A stretch of DNA of 64,000 bases, taken from Actinoalloteichus hoggarensis. GTDB taxonomy: Bacteria > Actinomycetota > Actinomycetes > Mycobacteriales > Pseudonocardiaceae. The number at the start of each line of letters is the position of its first letter. The stretch's first letter is position 1. A program made the translations under genes and the position numbers. Below, in pieces: positions 53,323 to 61,734 of this stretch. Below the pieces are notes generated by a model. The model ran no database searches, was not told where the DNA came from, and was given only the letters and a program-made list of their open reading frames with translations. The stretch lies in assembly GCF_002234535.1 (NCBI RefSeq), contig NZ_CP022521.1:2852001-2916000 (forward strand). The letters run 5' to 3'.

Positions 53323-54414
53323 TCACGTCTCCTCGTGCAGCGCGGCGCGGCCGGCCGATGCCAGCGGCTCCACCAGATCGCCGATGCCGTCGAAGCCGCT
53401 GCCCGCCGTCTGACCGAGCTGATGACGGAGGTGGATTCCCTCCATGATCACCGCGAGTTTGAAGAAGCCGAGCGCCACATACCAGGGGAGGCCGTCGACG
53501 TCGCGGCCCGACGCGGCGGCGTAGGACTCGACGAGTTCAGCCTCGTCGGGGAAGCCGGGGACGGTCGCGGAGTTGACCGGCGCGTGGCCGTCCAGCGGTG
53601 CCCGCCTGCCGTAGACCAGGAGCATTCCCAGGTCGGTGAGCGGATCGCCCACCGTGGCCATCTCCCAGTCGAGGATCGCCCGCATCCGTCGATCCACACC
53701 GAAGATCGTGTTGTCCACCCGATAGTCACCGTGCACGACGGTGGGCGCCTGCGAGCGGGGCAGTCCGCGACCCAGCTCGGCGTGCAGCGCGTCCAGCGTG
53801 TCCGTCGGCCTGCTGCGAGACGACTCCAGCTGGGTCCGCCAACGACGCAGCTGCCGCTCCAGGAAGCCCGCGGGCCGACCGAAGTCACCGAGGCCCACGC
53901 GCTCCGGATCGACGGCGTGCAGGGTCACGAGCCGGTCCACCAGTTCCCGGCCGACCAGCGCCGCCCCGGCCCGCCCCATGGCGGCCAGCTCCGGCACGTC
54001 CAGTGTCGCCAGCCCGTCGACGAACTCCATGACGAAGAACGGCGCGCCGACGACGTCGACGTCCTGACACAGCAGCAGCGCCTCGGGCACCGGCACCGGA
54101 GTCGGTCGCAGCGCGCTGATCACGCGGAACTCCCGACTCATGTCGTGCGCGGTCGGCAGCACGTGACCGAGCGGCGGTCTGCGGACCGCCCAGCGCCCCG
54201 CCGCCTCGTCCGACACCTCGTAGGTGAGGTTGGACCGTCCGCCAGGCAGCAGCCGCGCCGTCAGCGCGCCCGTGACCCCGCCCGGCACCGCGCCCACCAG
54301 CCGATCGCGCAGCCGTGCCAGGTTCAGTCCGGGCGGATCGGCGGTGCCCGCGGGCACGGGGGCCTCGAAGGACGCGGCCCGGCGTCTCGCGGCGTCTCGC
54401 TCGTTCTCGTTCAC
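53323..54414 (-). CDS. APH-type phosphotransferase, ACAD10/11 N-domain-like
   Basis: A 363-residue kinase of the aminoglycoside phosphotransferase fold. The nucleotide region starts LLPGGRSNLTYEVSD. The catalytic loop VVHGDYRVDNTIF holds Asp and Asn, and the metal Asp is in ILDWEMATVGDPLTDLG. This exact style (HGDYRxDN ... LDWE) is that of the ACAD10/11 N-terminal domain and of bacterial LvaA, which phosphorylate 4-hydroxyacyl-CoA, rather than of antibiotic kinases. GTG 54414 is chosen as start; a good Shine-Dalgarno lies too far upstream, so the start is uncertain by some residues. Divergent from the Liv-type importer. Confidence 0.85.
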   Translation of the reverse strand: MNENERDAARRRAASFEAPVPAGTADPPGLNLARLRDRLVGAVPGGVTGALTARLLPGGRSNLTYEVSDEAAGRWAVRRPPLGHVLPTAHDMSREFRVISALRPTPVPVPEALLLCQDVDVVGAPFFVMEFVDGLATLDVPELAAMGRAGAALVGRELVDRLVTLHAVDPERVGLGDFGRPAGFLERQLRRWRTQLESSRSRPTDTLDALHAELGRGLPRSQAPTVVHGDYRVDNTIFGVDRRMRAILDWEMATVGDPLTDLGMLLVYGRRAPLDGHAPVNSATVPGFPDEAELVESYAAASGRDVDGLPWYVALGFFKLAVIMEGIHLRHQLGQTAGSGFDGIGDLVEPLASAGRAALHEET

Positions 54415-55184
54415 CGTGTCGATGATGTTCCCTCCCCGGTCGATGGGCCACCCTGCCTCGGCGATCTCATCGTGCGATCGTTCGTCTTCTCGACGATTCG
54501 CCCGTGTCGCGACGGGCCGCCGTGTCGGGCTCGGCCCGCGTCGTCGGAACCGCGAGCCCACGGTGGCGGATGCCGTCTGCCCGCCCGAGCACGCGGGCAG
54601 GCCGACACCCCGGCATCGCCACCCGCTCGGCAAGCCGAGGCTCGCAGGCGCGCCGCCGCGGCCGATGCCGTCTCGGTCACCGTCGAGGCCGGATTCGCCG
54701 CCGTCCCGGGACACCGCGGCTCCGACGTGCCCGAGGCTCGCCGCGTGCGACCCTCGCGTGTCGAGTGTCGTCGCACGCCGGGGCCCATGACGCGATCCTG
54801 TGCCCGCGCACACGGCGGCGGGCGGCTTCCTGGGCGACTGCCCCGATCTCCCCGGCAGCCCTGGAACGCCGGTGCATCGCGTGTTGTCGTGGTCACACCG
54901 ACCGCGCCGATCACCTCGGGGCCGACCCGTCCGCGGGGCCAGGCCCGATGCGATCCGCGTCGGCCGGTCGGGCGGCGGATCTCCCCGGTCGTGAGGCAGG
55001 CGATCCGCGGACCCGCATCCGTGACCGGCGACCGTCGGAGGGTGAGGCAGTGCACACCACGGTGCTCGATGCTCCGGCCGTGACCCGTAGCCGTCGGCAG
55101 GCCCGAGACGAGACAGGACCCCGGTGCACAGGTCTTCCGGGGGCGGGACATCCAGGGGCGGGACGTCCGAGGAGGGGAGACGAC
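54415..55184. other. Divergent intergenic region, no gene recognised
   Basis: About 770 bp between the phosphotransferase and the importer operon, expected to hold both promoters. Open frames are present but Arg/Ser-rich and without domains. No clear operator was found. Confidence 0.4.
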
Positions 55185-56126
55185 GTGAGCGCGACGGCAG
55201 ACCCGGCCCTGCCCGGCGACACGGCGCTGCTGCGGGTGGACGGCCTGGACGTCACCTACGGCCGCGCGGTGCGGGCGGTCCGCTCGGTGAGCGTCGAGGT
55301 CGCGCGGGCCGGGATCGTGGCCGTGCTCGGTGCCAACGGCGCGGGCAAGACCTCGTTGCTGCGCGCCGTCTCGGGCACGCTGCCGCTGCACGGCGGCACC
55401 GTCGACGGCGGTCGCATCACCGTCGACGGGGCGCCGTTGACCGGCCGCGATCCGGCGGCCGCCGTACGAGCCGGCGTCGTGCAGGTCCCGGAGGGACGGC
55501 GGGTCTTCGCCGGACTCAGCGTCGCGGAGAACCTGCGCGCAGGCACCCTGGGCCTGCGCGGGCCCGGCCGGTCGGCGCGGATCTCGGCGTCGCTGGACCG
55601 GGTTCTCGCCCTGTTCCCGGTGCTGGCCGAGCGACGCGGGCAGCGCGCCGGTCTCCTCTCCGGCGGCGAGCAGCAGATGCTCGCCCTCGGCCGTGCCCTG
55701 ATGGCCGAGCCGAGGCTGCTGCTGCTCGACGAGCCGTCGCTGGGCCTGGCGCCTCGGATGGTCGCACTGATCGCCGAGGTGATCACGGAGATCCACCGCC
55801 AGGGCGTCGGGGTGCTGCTCGTCGAACAGAATGCCGCGACCGCCCTGCGGCTGGCGGACCACGCCTACGTGCTGGACGTCGGCCGGGTTCGGCTGGCCGG
55901 GTCCGCCGAGCGACTCGCCGCCACCGACGAGGTCCGCAGGCTCTATCTCGGTGAGGCCGTGGGACCGGCGGACCTCGGCGCACCCGGTGAACCCCGCTCG
56001 CCCGTGGAGCCGGGCACCAACCGGGAGACCGACACCGCCGGGGGACTCGACGTACCGGCGCCGGTCCGGGCCCACGGGAGCGAGGTGGGCAGGCAGGCCC
56101 GCACCCTCCGGCGGTGGCGGCGATGA
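55185..56126 (+). CDS. Branched-chain-type ABC transporter ATPase (LivF type)
   Basis: A 313-residue ABC ATPase. Walker A is GANGAGKTS, the Q-loop is VVQVPEGRRVFAGLSV, typical of LivF, signature LSGGEQQMLALGRAL, Walker B LLLLDEPSLGLAP, H-loop VLLVEQN where the H position is Gln-Asn as usual for LivF. The last 55 residues are a polar extension not found in most members. The GTG has GGAGGGGA 7 nt upstream. First gene of the importer operon; the order LivF-LivG-LivH-LivM-binding protein is the reverse of the E. coli layout. Confidence 0.9.
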   Translation: MSATADPALPGDTALLRVDGLDVTYGRAVRAVRSVSVEVARAGIVAVLGANGAGKTSLLRAVSGTLPLHGGTVDGGRITVDGAPLTGRDPAAAVRAGVVQVPEGRRVFAGLSVAENLRAGTLGLRGPGRSARISASLDRVLALFPVLAERRGQRAGLLSGGEQQMLALGRALMAEPRLLLLDEPSLGLAPRMVALIAEVITEIHRQGVGVLLVEQNAATALRLADHAYVLDVGRVRLAGSAERLAATDEVRRLYLGEAVGPADLGAPGEPRSPVEPGTNRETDTAGGLDVPAPVRAHGSEVGRQARTLRRWRR

Positions 56127-57085
56127 ACCAGAATCCGCCCGCCCACGACCGGCCCACACCGGACCCGTCCGCCTGCGTCCCGAAGCCCGACGCCGAAGCG
56201 CCTCGACTCGTCGCCCGCGCCGTGACCGTGCGGTTCGCGGGCCTGGTCGCGCTGGACCGCGTCGACCTCACCGTGGCCCCCGGCACCGTGCACGCGCTCA
56301 TCGGACCGAACGGCGCCGGGAAGTCGACGTTCTTCAACGTCCTCTCCGGCGTGCGCAGGCCCGACTCGGGGGCCGTCCTCTTCGACGGGCGAGAGCTGAC
56401 CGGCCGCCCGCCGCACCGGATCGCGGCGACGGGCGTGGCTCGCACGTTCCAGAACATCGTGCTCACCAGAGGCACGGTCGCCGACAACCTGATGCTCGGA
56501 CGGCACCTGCTGACCAGGGCGGGCTTCACGGCCACGGCGTTCGGACTGCCCGGCGTGGCCCGAGAACAGCGGACACACCGGGAACGCGCCAGGGAGATCG
56601 CCGAGTTCGTCGACATCGGCCGACTGTTCGACACGCCGGTCGACCTGCTGTCCTACGGCGACCGCAAGCGGGTCGAGCTGGCCAGGGCGCTGTGCATGGA
56701 GCCGAGGCTGCTGCTGCTCGACGAGCCCGTGGCGGGGATGAACACCGTGGAGCGGCGGCGCATGGCCGAGACCATCGCCGAGGTGCGGGCCGCACTGGGC
56801 CTGTCCGTCCTCGTCGTGGAGCACGACATGGGGCTGATCATGCGGATCGCCGACGAGGTCACGGTGCTCGACTTCGGCAGGCGGATCGCCTGCGGCCCGC
56901 CCCGGCAGGTCCAGCGCGATCCCGAGGTGATCCGCGCCTACCTCGGGTCCACTCCCGACGTGCCCTCGGTCGCCGACGTGCCGACGCCGGTGGTGCCGTC
57001 GGACGACCGCCGCGCCGAAGGGCACCGCGGGTTCCCGCCGCGCCCGGCCCGGCGGCCCGACGTCGAGGGTGGTGAGCGCCGATGA
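56123..57085 (+). CDS. Branched-chain-type ABC transporter ATPase (LivG type)
   Basis: A 320-residue ABC ATPase. Walker A GPNGAGKST, then GVARTFQNIVLTRGTVADNLMLG, a LivG hallmark. The signature is worn to LLSYGDRKRVELARAL, normal for LivG, followed by Walker B LLLLDEPVAGMN and the H-loop VLVVEHDM. Polar tails of about 30 and 50 residues flank the domain. ATG overlaps the upstream stop; GTG 56114 is an alternative. Works with the LivF subunit on the two permeases. Confidence 0.9.
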   Translation: MNQNPPAHDRPTPDPSACVPKPDAEAPRLVARAVTVRFAGLVALDRVDLTVAPGTVHALIGPNGAGKSTFFNVLSGVRRPDSGAVLFDGRELTGRPPHRIAATGVARTFQNIVLTRGTVADNLMLGRHLLTRAGFTATAFGLPGVAREQRTHRERAREIAEFVDIGRLFDTPVDLLSYGDRKRVELARALCMEPRLLLLDEPVAGMNTVERRRMAETIAEVRAALGLSVLVVEHDMGLIMRIADEVTVLDFGRRIACGPPRQVQRDPEVIRAYLGSTPDVPSVADVPTPVVPSDDRRAEGHRGFPPRPARRPDVEGGERR

Positions 57086-57969
57086 CCACCCTGGTGGAGG
57101 TCCTGCTCACCGGACTGTCCCTCGGCTCGGTGTACGCGCTGATCGCGGTCGGTTTCGTGGTGATCTTCCGCGCCTGCGGGGTGATGAACTTCGCCCACGG
57201 CTCGCTGCTGCTGTTCGGCGGCTACCTGACCGCCGTGCTGCACGAGCCGCTCGGCTTCCTCGCCGCGCTGGCCGCGGCGGTCCTCGCCGCCGCCGCGCTG
57301 GCGGGGCTGATCGAGCTGCTGCTGATGCGACGGCGACCGACCGAGACCCACGTGCTGGCCATCGTCACCATCGGAGTCGACATCCTGCTGTTGACCGAGC
57401 TGGCCCGACGGATCGGGCCCGACGTGCTCGACCTCGGCGATCCGTGGGGCGCGGGAGTGGTGTCGGCGGGCGGCGTCACCGTCGCGCAGTCCAGGGTGGC
57501 CTCCGTCGTGGTCGCCGCCGCGCTGGTGTCCCTGTTGTTCGCCGCCTTCCGCTGGTCGCGGTGGGGGCTGGCGATGCGGGCCGCGGCCGCCGACCGCGAG
57601 GCCGCGTCGCTGATGGGACTGCGCCTGGGCCGCGTCCGCCTGATCGCCTGGTGCGTGGCCGGAGCGCTGGCCGCCGTGGCCGCCGTGTTCCTGGCCGCCT
57701 TCCCGACGCCGGGGCTGGACCGGGCGACCGGGGAGATCGCGTTGCGGGCCTTCCCGGCCGCCGTGCTCGGCGGCATGGACTCCGTCCCCGGAGCCCTGGT
57801 GGGCAGCGTCCTGATCGGCGTCACGCAGGCCGCGGCCGCCGGGTATCAGCGCAGCCTCGGGACGCTCGGTGAGGGACTCTCCGACGTCGCCCCGTACCTG
57901 GTGATGATCATCGTCCTGTTGATCCGCCCTCGGGGTCTGTTCGGCACGAGGGAGGCCGTCCGTGTCTGA
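57082..57969 (+). CDS. Branched-chain-type ABC permease (LivH type)
   Basis: A 295-residue membrane protein with about eight helices. LivH hallmarks are LTGLSLGSVYALIAVGFVVIF, GVMNFAHGSLLLFGGYL near the N-terminus and the ATPase contact loop MRAAAADREAASLMGLRLGRVRL. The second half has AAVLGGMDSVPGALVGSVLIG. ATGA overlap with the LivG gene and an 8-bp overlap with the LivM gene. These importers carry branched amino acids, but also short acids, urea, aromatic acids and terpenoid acids, so the ligand need not be an amino acid. Confidence 0.9.
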   Translation: MTTLVEVLLTGLSLGSVYALIAVGFVVIFRACGVMNFAHGSLLLFGGYLTAVLHEPLGFLAALAAAVLAAAALAGLIELLLMRRRPTETHVLAIVTIGVDILLLTELARRIGPDVLDLGDPWGAGVVSAGGVTVAQSRVASVVVAAALVSLLFAAFRWSRWGLAMRAAAADREAASLMGLRLGRVRLIAWCVAGALAAVAAVFLAAFPTPGLDRATGEIALRAFPAAVLGGMDSVPGALVGSVLIGVTQAAAAGYQRSLGTLGEGLSDVAPYLVMIIVLLIRPRGLFGTREAVRV

Positions 57970-59212
57970 GCGCCGCGATCCGCCGCCGGGCACCCGCCGG
58001 GCCGTCTCGAACCCTGCTCGGGGGATTCCGGCCGGGCCTACGCCGCGGCGTTCCCCGCGCCGACGGCCCGGGCCGGTCGGCGCGGCCCTCGGCATCCTGG
58101 TCACGGCGGCGGCGCCGTTCCTGCTGCCCTCGTCCTGGCTGCAGACCGGACTGTTCGCGATGGCGGCGGCGATCGGCGCGATCGGCCTGACCCTGCTGTC
58201 CGGCACGGCGGGGCAACTGTCGCTGGGCCACTCCTTCTTCCTGGCGGTGGGCGCCTACGGCTACGTCTGGGCCGCGGCGGAGCCCGGGCCCGACGCGGCG
58301 GGGCTCGGCCTGCCGCCGCTCGCCGCGATGCTGGTCGGCGTGCTGCTCGCCGGGGCGGCGGGCGGGATGTTCAGCCCGATCTCCGGCAGGCTGCGCGGGA
58401 TGTACCTCGGCGTGGCGACGCTGGCCCTGGTGTTCATCGGCCACCACGTCCTGCTGCGCATGGACCCGGTCACCGGCGGTTACAACGGACGGTCGGTGCC
58501 CCCGATGGAGATCGCGGGCTTCGGTTTCACCGCCGACGACCCGACGGGCCTGCTCGTCCTCGGCAGACCCTTCGGCGCGGTGGAACGGCTCTGGTATCTC
58601 GGCCTCGCACTGGTGATCCTGGCCTGGCTCGTCGCCCGCAACCTCCAGCGTGGCAGGCCGGGACGGGCCATGGGTGCGGTACGGGACAGCGAGATCGCGG
58701 CGTCGGTGCTGGGCGTCCCCGTCGCGGCCCACCGCTCGGCCGCCTTCGTGGTGTCCTCGATGTACGCGGGACTGGCGGGCGTGCTCATCGCGCTGGCCTT
58801 CCGGCGGATCGTGCCGGACTACTTCGGACTCCCGCTGGCCGTGGACTACCTCGCGATGATCGTCATCGGCGGGCTCGGCTCGGTGGGCGGCGCCGTGCTG
58901 GGCGCGGTGTTCGTCACGATGCTCCCCCAGTTGATCACGCAGTATGCCGAGGTGCTGCCGCTGGTGGTGCCGCCCGGCGTCGTGGCGCCTGGTGTGACGC
59001 CCGCCGAGCTGTCCCGCTACCTCTACGGCGCCGCGATCGTCCTCGTCCTGCTCTTCGCCAGGGACGGACTGAGCGGTCTCCTCCGCGGACCGCGCGGACG
59101 CCCGCCCATCAGCGGCGAGGTCGGCGCCGCCCGCGTCGCCGAGCACCGCCCGCCGCCCGGCACACCGGATCGGAACGCCTCCACCGCCGTCTCGAAGGAG
59201 TCCACGCCGTGA
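57962..59212 (+). CDS. Branched-chain-type ABC permease (LivM type)
   Basis: A 416-residue membrane protein with about ten helices. LivM signature segments are LTLLSGTAGQLSLGHSFFLAVGAY, MGAVRDSEIAASVLGVPVAAHR (the ATPase contact) and MIVIGGLGSVGGAVLGAVF. About 40 polar residues at each end extend the usual core. GTG start inside the LivH gene. Completes the heterodimeric channel. Confidence 0.9.
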   Translation: MSERRDPPPGTRRAVSNPARGIPAGPTPRRSPRRRPGPVGAALGILVTAAAPFLLPSSWLQTGLFAMAAAIGAIGLTLLSGTAGQLSLGHSFFLAVGAYGYVWAAAEPGPDAAGLGLPPLAAMLVGVLLAGAAGGMFSPISGRLRGMYLGVATLALVFIGHHVLLRMDPVTGGYNGRSVPPMEIAGFGFTADDPTGLLVLGRPFGAVERLWYLGLALVILAWLVARNLQRGRPGRAMGAVRDSEIAASVLGVPVAAHRSAAFVVSSMYAGLAGVLIALAFRRIVPDYFGLPLAVDYLAMIVIGGLGSVGGAVLGAVFVTMLPQLITQYAEVLPLVVPPGVVAPGVTPAELSRYLYGAAIVLVLLFARDGLSGLLRGPRGRPPISGEVGAARVAEHRPPPGTPDRNASTAVSKESTP

Positions 59213-60468
59213 GACCACTCGCACCACGCAGGACCACCGCGCTGCTGGCCGGGCTCGGACTGCTGCTGACCGCCGCGTGCAGCACCGCGGGCGAGGGCAC
59301 CGACCGGACGGAGCCCGGCCTGACCAGCGGACCCGGCATCACCGAGACCACCATCTCGCTCGGAGCGCTCACCGACCTCACCGGCCCCTACGCCGCGTTG
59401 AGCACGAGCGTCGTCAACGCCCAGCAGCTCGCCGTCGACCAGATCAACGCCGACGGCGGAATCTGCGGCAGGACACTGGAGATCATCGTCCGCGACCACG
59501 GCTACGACGTGCAGCAGGCCCTCGGCGCCTACACCGAGATCGCCCCGTCCGTCGCCGCCATGCCCCAGCTCCTCGGCTCGCCCATGCTCGCGGCACTGCT
59601 GGACGACCTCGCCGCCGACGAGATGCTGACCTTCCCGCAGAGCTGGGACTCCACGCTGCTCGGCCGCCCGGAGATCCAGATCCCCGGCAACACCTACGAC
59701 GTCGACATGATCAACGCCGTCGACTACCTGTCGCGGAACTCGCTGGTCGCCGACGGCGACGTGATCGGCCACGTCGTCTTCGAGAACGAGTACGGGGCGA
59801 ACGCCCTGCGCGGTTCGACGTTCGCCGCCGAACGCGCGGGCCTGCGCGTCGTCGAGCAGCGGATCATGCCCACCGATCAGGACATGAGCGCCCAGGTCGC
59901 GGCGTTGCGCGATGCCGACGTCACCGCCGTGCTGTTCAGCGCGGGGCCCGCGCAGACCGCCTCCTTCGTGGGGGTGGCCTCGGCGGGCGGCTGGGACGTC
60001 CCGGTGATCGGCTCCACGCCGGCCTACGCCTCCCAGCTGTTGGAGACCGCCGCCGCACCGGCCCTGGAGGAGATGTTCGTCATGGTCAGCGGCGCCCCGG
60101 CGGCCTCCAGCGACCTTCCCGGCGTCCGTGCCCTGGTCGAGTCCTATCAGACCGCGTATCCGGACGAGTCCATCGACGGCGGCGTCCTCTCCGGCCACGG
60201 CGTCATCGAATTCCTCGCCGAGGCCCTGCGCATCGCCTGCGACCAGGGCGATCTCAGCCGGGCGGGCATCGTCGCGGCCCATCGCACCCAGGGACTCGTC
60301 GAGGGCGACCTGGGCATGGCCATGGACTTCTCCGATCCGGACCTGCCGCCGTCCGTCGACTCCTACCTGCTGCGACCGCAGGTCGGCGCCGACGGCGGAC
60401 TCGTCGAGATCGAGACGGCGAGTCGGGCGCCCGCCGTCGCGGACTACACCTTCCCGACGTCCGGCTGA
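59209..60468 (+). CDS. Branched-chain-type ABC substrate-binding lipoprotein
   Basis: A 419-residue type I periplasmic binding protein (LivK/Peripla_BP_6 type). The signal is short (RPLAPRRTTALLAGLGLLLT) with lipobox TAAC at about residue 24. The mature part has the typical order: ISLGALTDLTGPYAAL, VDQINADGGICGRTLEIIVR, then IGHVVFENEYGANALRG and VPVIGSTPAYASQLL. GTG start overlaps the LivM stop codon. Last subunit gene of the importer, followed after 60 bp by acyl-CoA catabolic genes, which suggests that a carboxylic acid is taken up. Confidence 0.9.
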   Translation: MRPLAPRRTTALLAGLGLLLTAACSTAGEGTDRTEPGLTSGPGITETTISLGALTDLTGPYAALSTSVVNAQQLAVDQINADGGICGRTLEIIVRDHGYDVQQALGAYTEIAPSVAAMPQLLGSPMLAALLDDLAADEMLTFPQSWDSTLLGRPEIQIPGNTYDVDMINAVDYLSRNSLVADGDVIGHVVFENEYGANALRGSTFAAERAGLRVVEQRIMPTDQDMSAQVAALRDADVTAVLFSAGPAQTASFVGVASAGGWDVPVIGSTPAYASQLLETAAAPALEEMFVMVSGAPAASSDLPGVRALVESYQTAYPDESIDGGVLSGHGVIEFLAEALRIACDQGDLSRAGIVAAHRTQGLVEGDLGMAMDFSDPDLPPSVDSYLLRPQVGADGGLVEIETASRAPAVADYTFPTSG

Positions 60469-60528
60469 TCACCGGCGACCCGCCGTGTCGCCCGCCGCGT
60501 CGACCCACCGTCAGGAACCGGAGTATCG

Positions 60529-61698
60529 ATGGACTTCTCGCTCACCGACGAACAGCAGGCGATCCGTGACACGGTCCGCGCCTTCATGACCAAGGAGGTC
60601 ATGCCGCTGGAGCAGCAGGCGCTGCGCCGCGAACGGCGTGGCCTGTCCGCGCTGGAACGCGACGAGCTGCGGGCACTCCAGCTCAAGGCCAAGGAGTTCG
60701 GCTTCTGGGGTCTGTCGACGCCGCAGCACTTCGGCGGCATGGACCTGCCCGCCGTCACCCAGTCGCTGATCTGGACCGAGACCGGCCGCTCCCACGTCCC
60801 GTTCCGCTTCGGGGGCGAGGCCGACAACATCCTCTACCACGGCACCGAGTCGCAGCAGGCGGAGTTCCTGCTGCCCACCATCGCGGGCGAGCGGCTCTCC
60901 TGCTTCGCGATCACCGAGCCCGCCGCGGGCTCGGACGCGGCCAACATCAGGATGACCGCCCGCCGGGACGGTGACGACTGGATCCTGCGTGGCGAGAAGG
61001 TCTTCATCACCGGCGGCAACGAGGCCGACTTCGCGATCGTCGTGGCCGTCACCGACCCCGAACTGGGCGCCAGGGGCGGGTCCACGGCCTTCCTCGTCGA
61101 CCGGGCGATGGGCTGGCGATCGGAGTACATCGACACGATGGGCGAGGGCGGCCCCGCCGCGCTGGTCTTCGACGACGTCCGGGTGCCCGGCCGCAACGTC
61201 CTCGGCGAGGTCGGTCAGGGCTTCACCCTGGCCATGCAGTGGATCGGCAAGGGCCGGTACGCGATCCCGTCGCAGGCGATCGGCATCGCCGAGCGGGCGC
61301 TGGGGATGGCGGTGGACTACGCCAACACCAGGGAGACCTTCGGGCGGACCATCGGCTCCAACCAGGCCGTCCAGTGGATGATCGCGGACTCCGAGGTGGA
61401 GCTGGAGGCGGCCAGGGCGCTCGTGCTGCGCGCCGCCTGGGTCGTCGACGAGGGCGGCGACCCCCGGCACACCTCGGCACAGGCCAAGCTGTTCGGGGCG
61501 GCCATGGTGAACCGAGTCGTGGACAGGGTGATGCAGATTCACGGCGGCATCGGATACACCCGCGAGCTGCCCATCGAGCGGTGGTACCGGCAGGTCCGAC
61601 TCTTCCGCATCTTCGAGGGCACCGACGAGATGCTGCGCCTGATCATCTCCCGGGATCTGCTGCGCGGGCACACCAAGATCGGCGGCCACCTCGGCTGA
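60529..61698 (+). CDS. Acyl-CoA dehydrogenase
   Basis: A 389-residue acyl-CoA dehydrogenase starting MDFSLTDEQQAIRDTVRAFM. The FAD/substrate motifs are CFAITEPAAGSDAANIRMTA, GEKVFITGGNEADFAIVVA, and RYAIPSQAIGIAERALGMAVDYA. The C-terminal domain has QIHGGIGYTRELPIERWYRQVRLFRIFEGTDEM in pieces, where the Glu of FEGTDE is the usual catalytic base position. Predicted to introduce an alpha-beta double bond in an imported, CoA-activated acid. In the same operon as the importer and the CoA ligase. Confidence 0.9.
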   Translation: MDFSLTDEQQAIRDTVRAFMTKEVMPLEQQALRRERRGLSALERDELRALQLKAKEFGFWGLSTPQHFGGMDLPAVTQSLIWTETGRSHVPFRFGGEADNILYHGTESQQAEFLLPTIAGERLSCFAITEPAAGSDAANIRMTARRDGDDWILRGEKVFITGGNEADFAIVVAVTDPELGARGGSTAFLVDRAMGWRSEYIDTMGEGGPAALVFDDVRVPGRNVLGEVGQGFTLAMQWIGKGRYAIPSQAIGIAERALGMAVDYANTRETFGRTIGSNQAVQWMIADSEVELEAARALVLRAAWVVDEGGDPRHTSAQAKLFGAAMVNRVVDRVMQIHGGIGYTRELPIERWYRQVRLFRIFEGTDEMLRLIISRDLLRGHTKIGGHLG

Positions 61699-61734
61699 GG
61701 TGACCTTCGTCGACGACGAGTTTCTGGAGGGTCC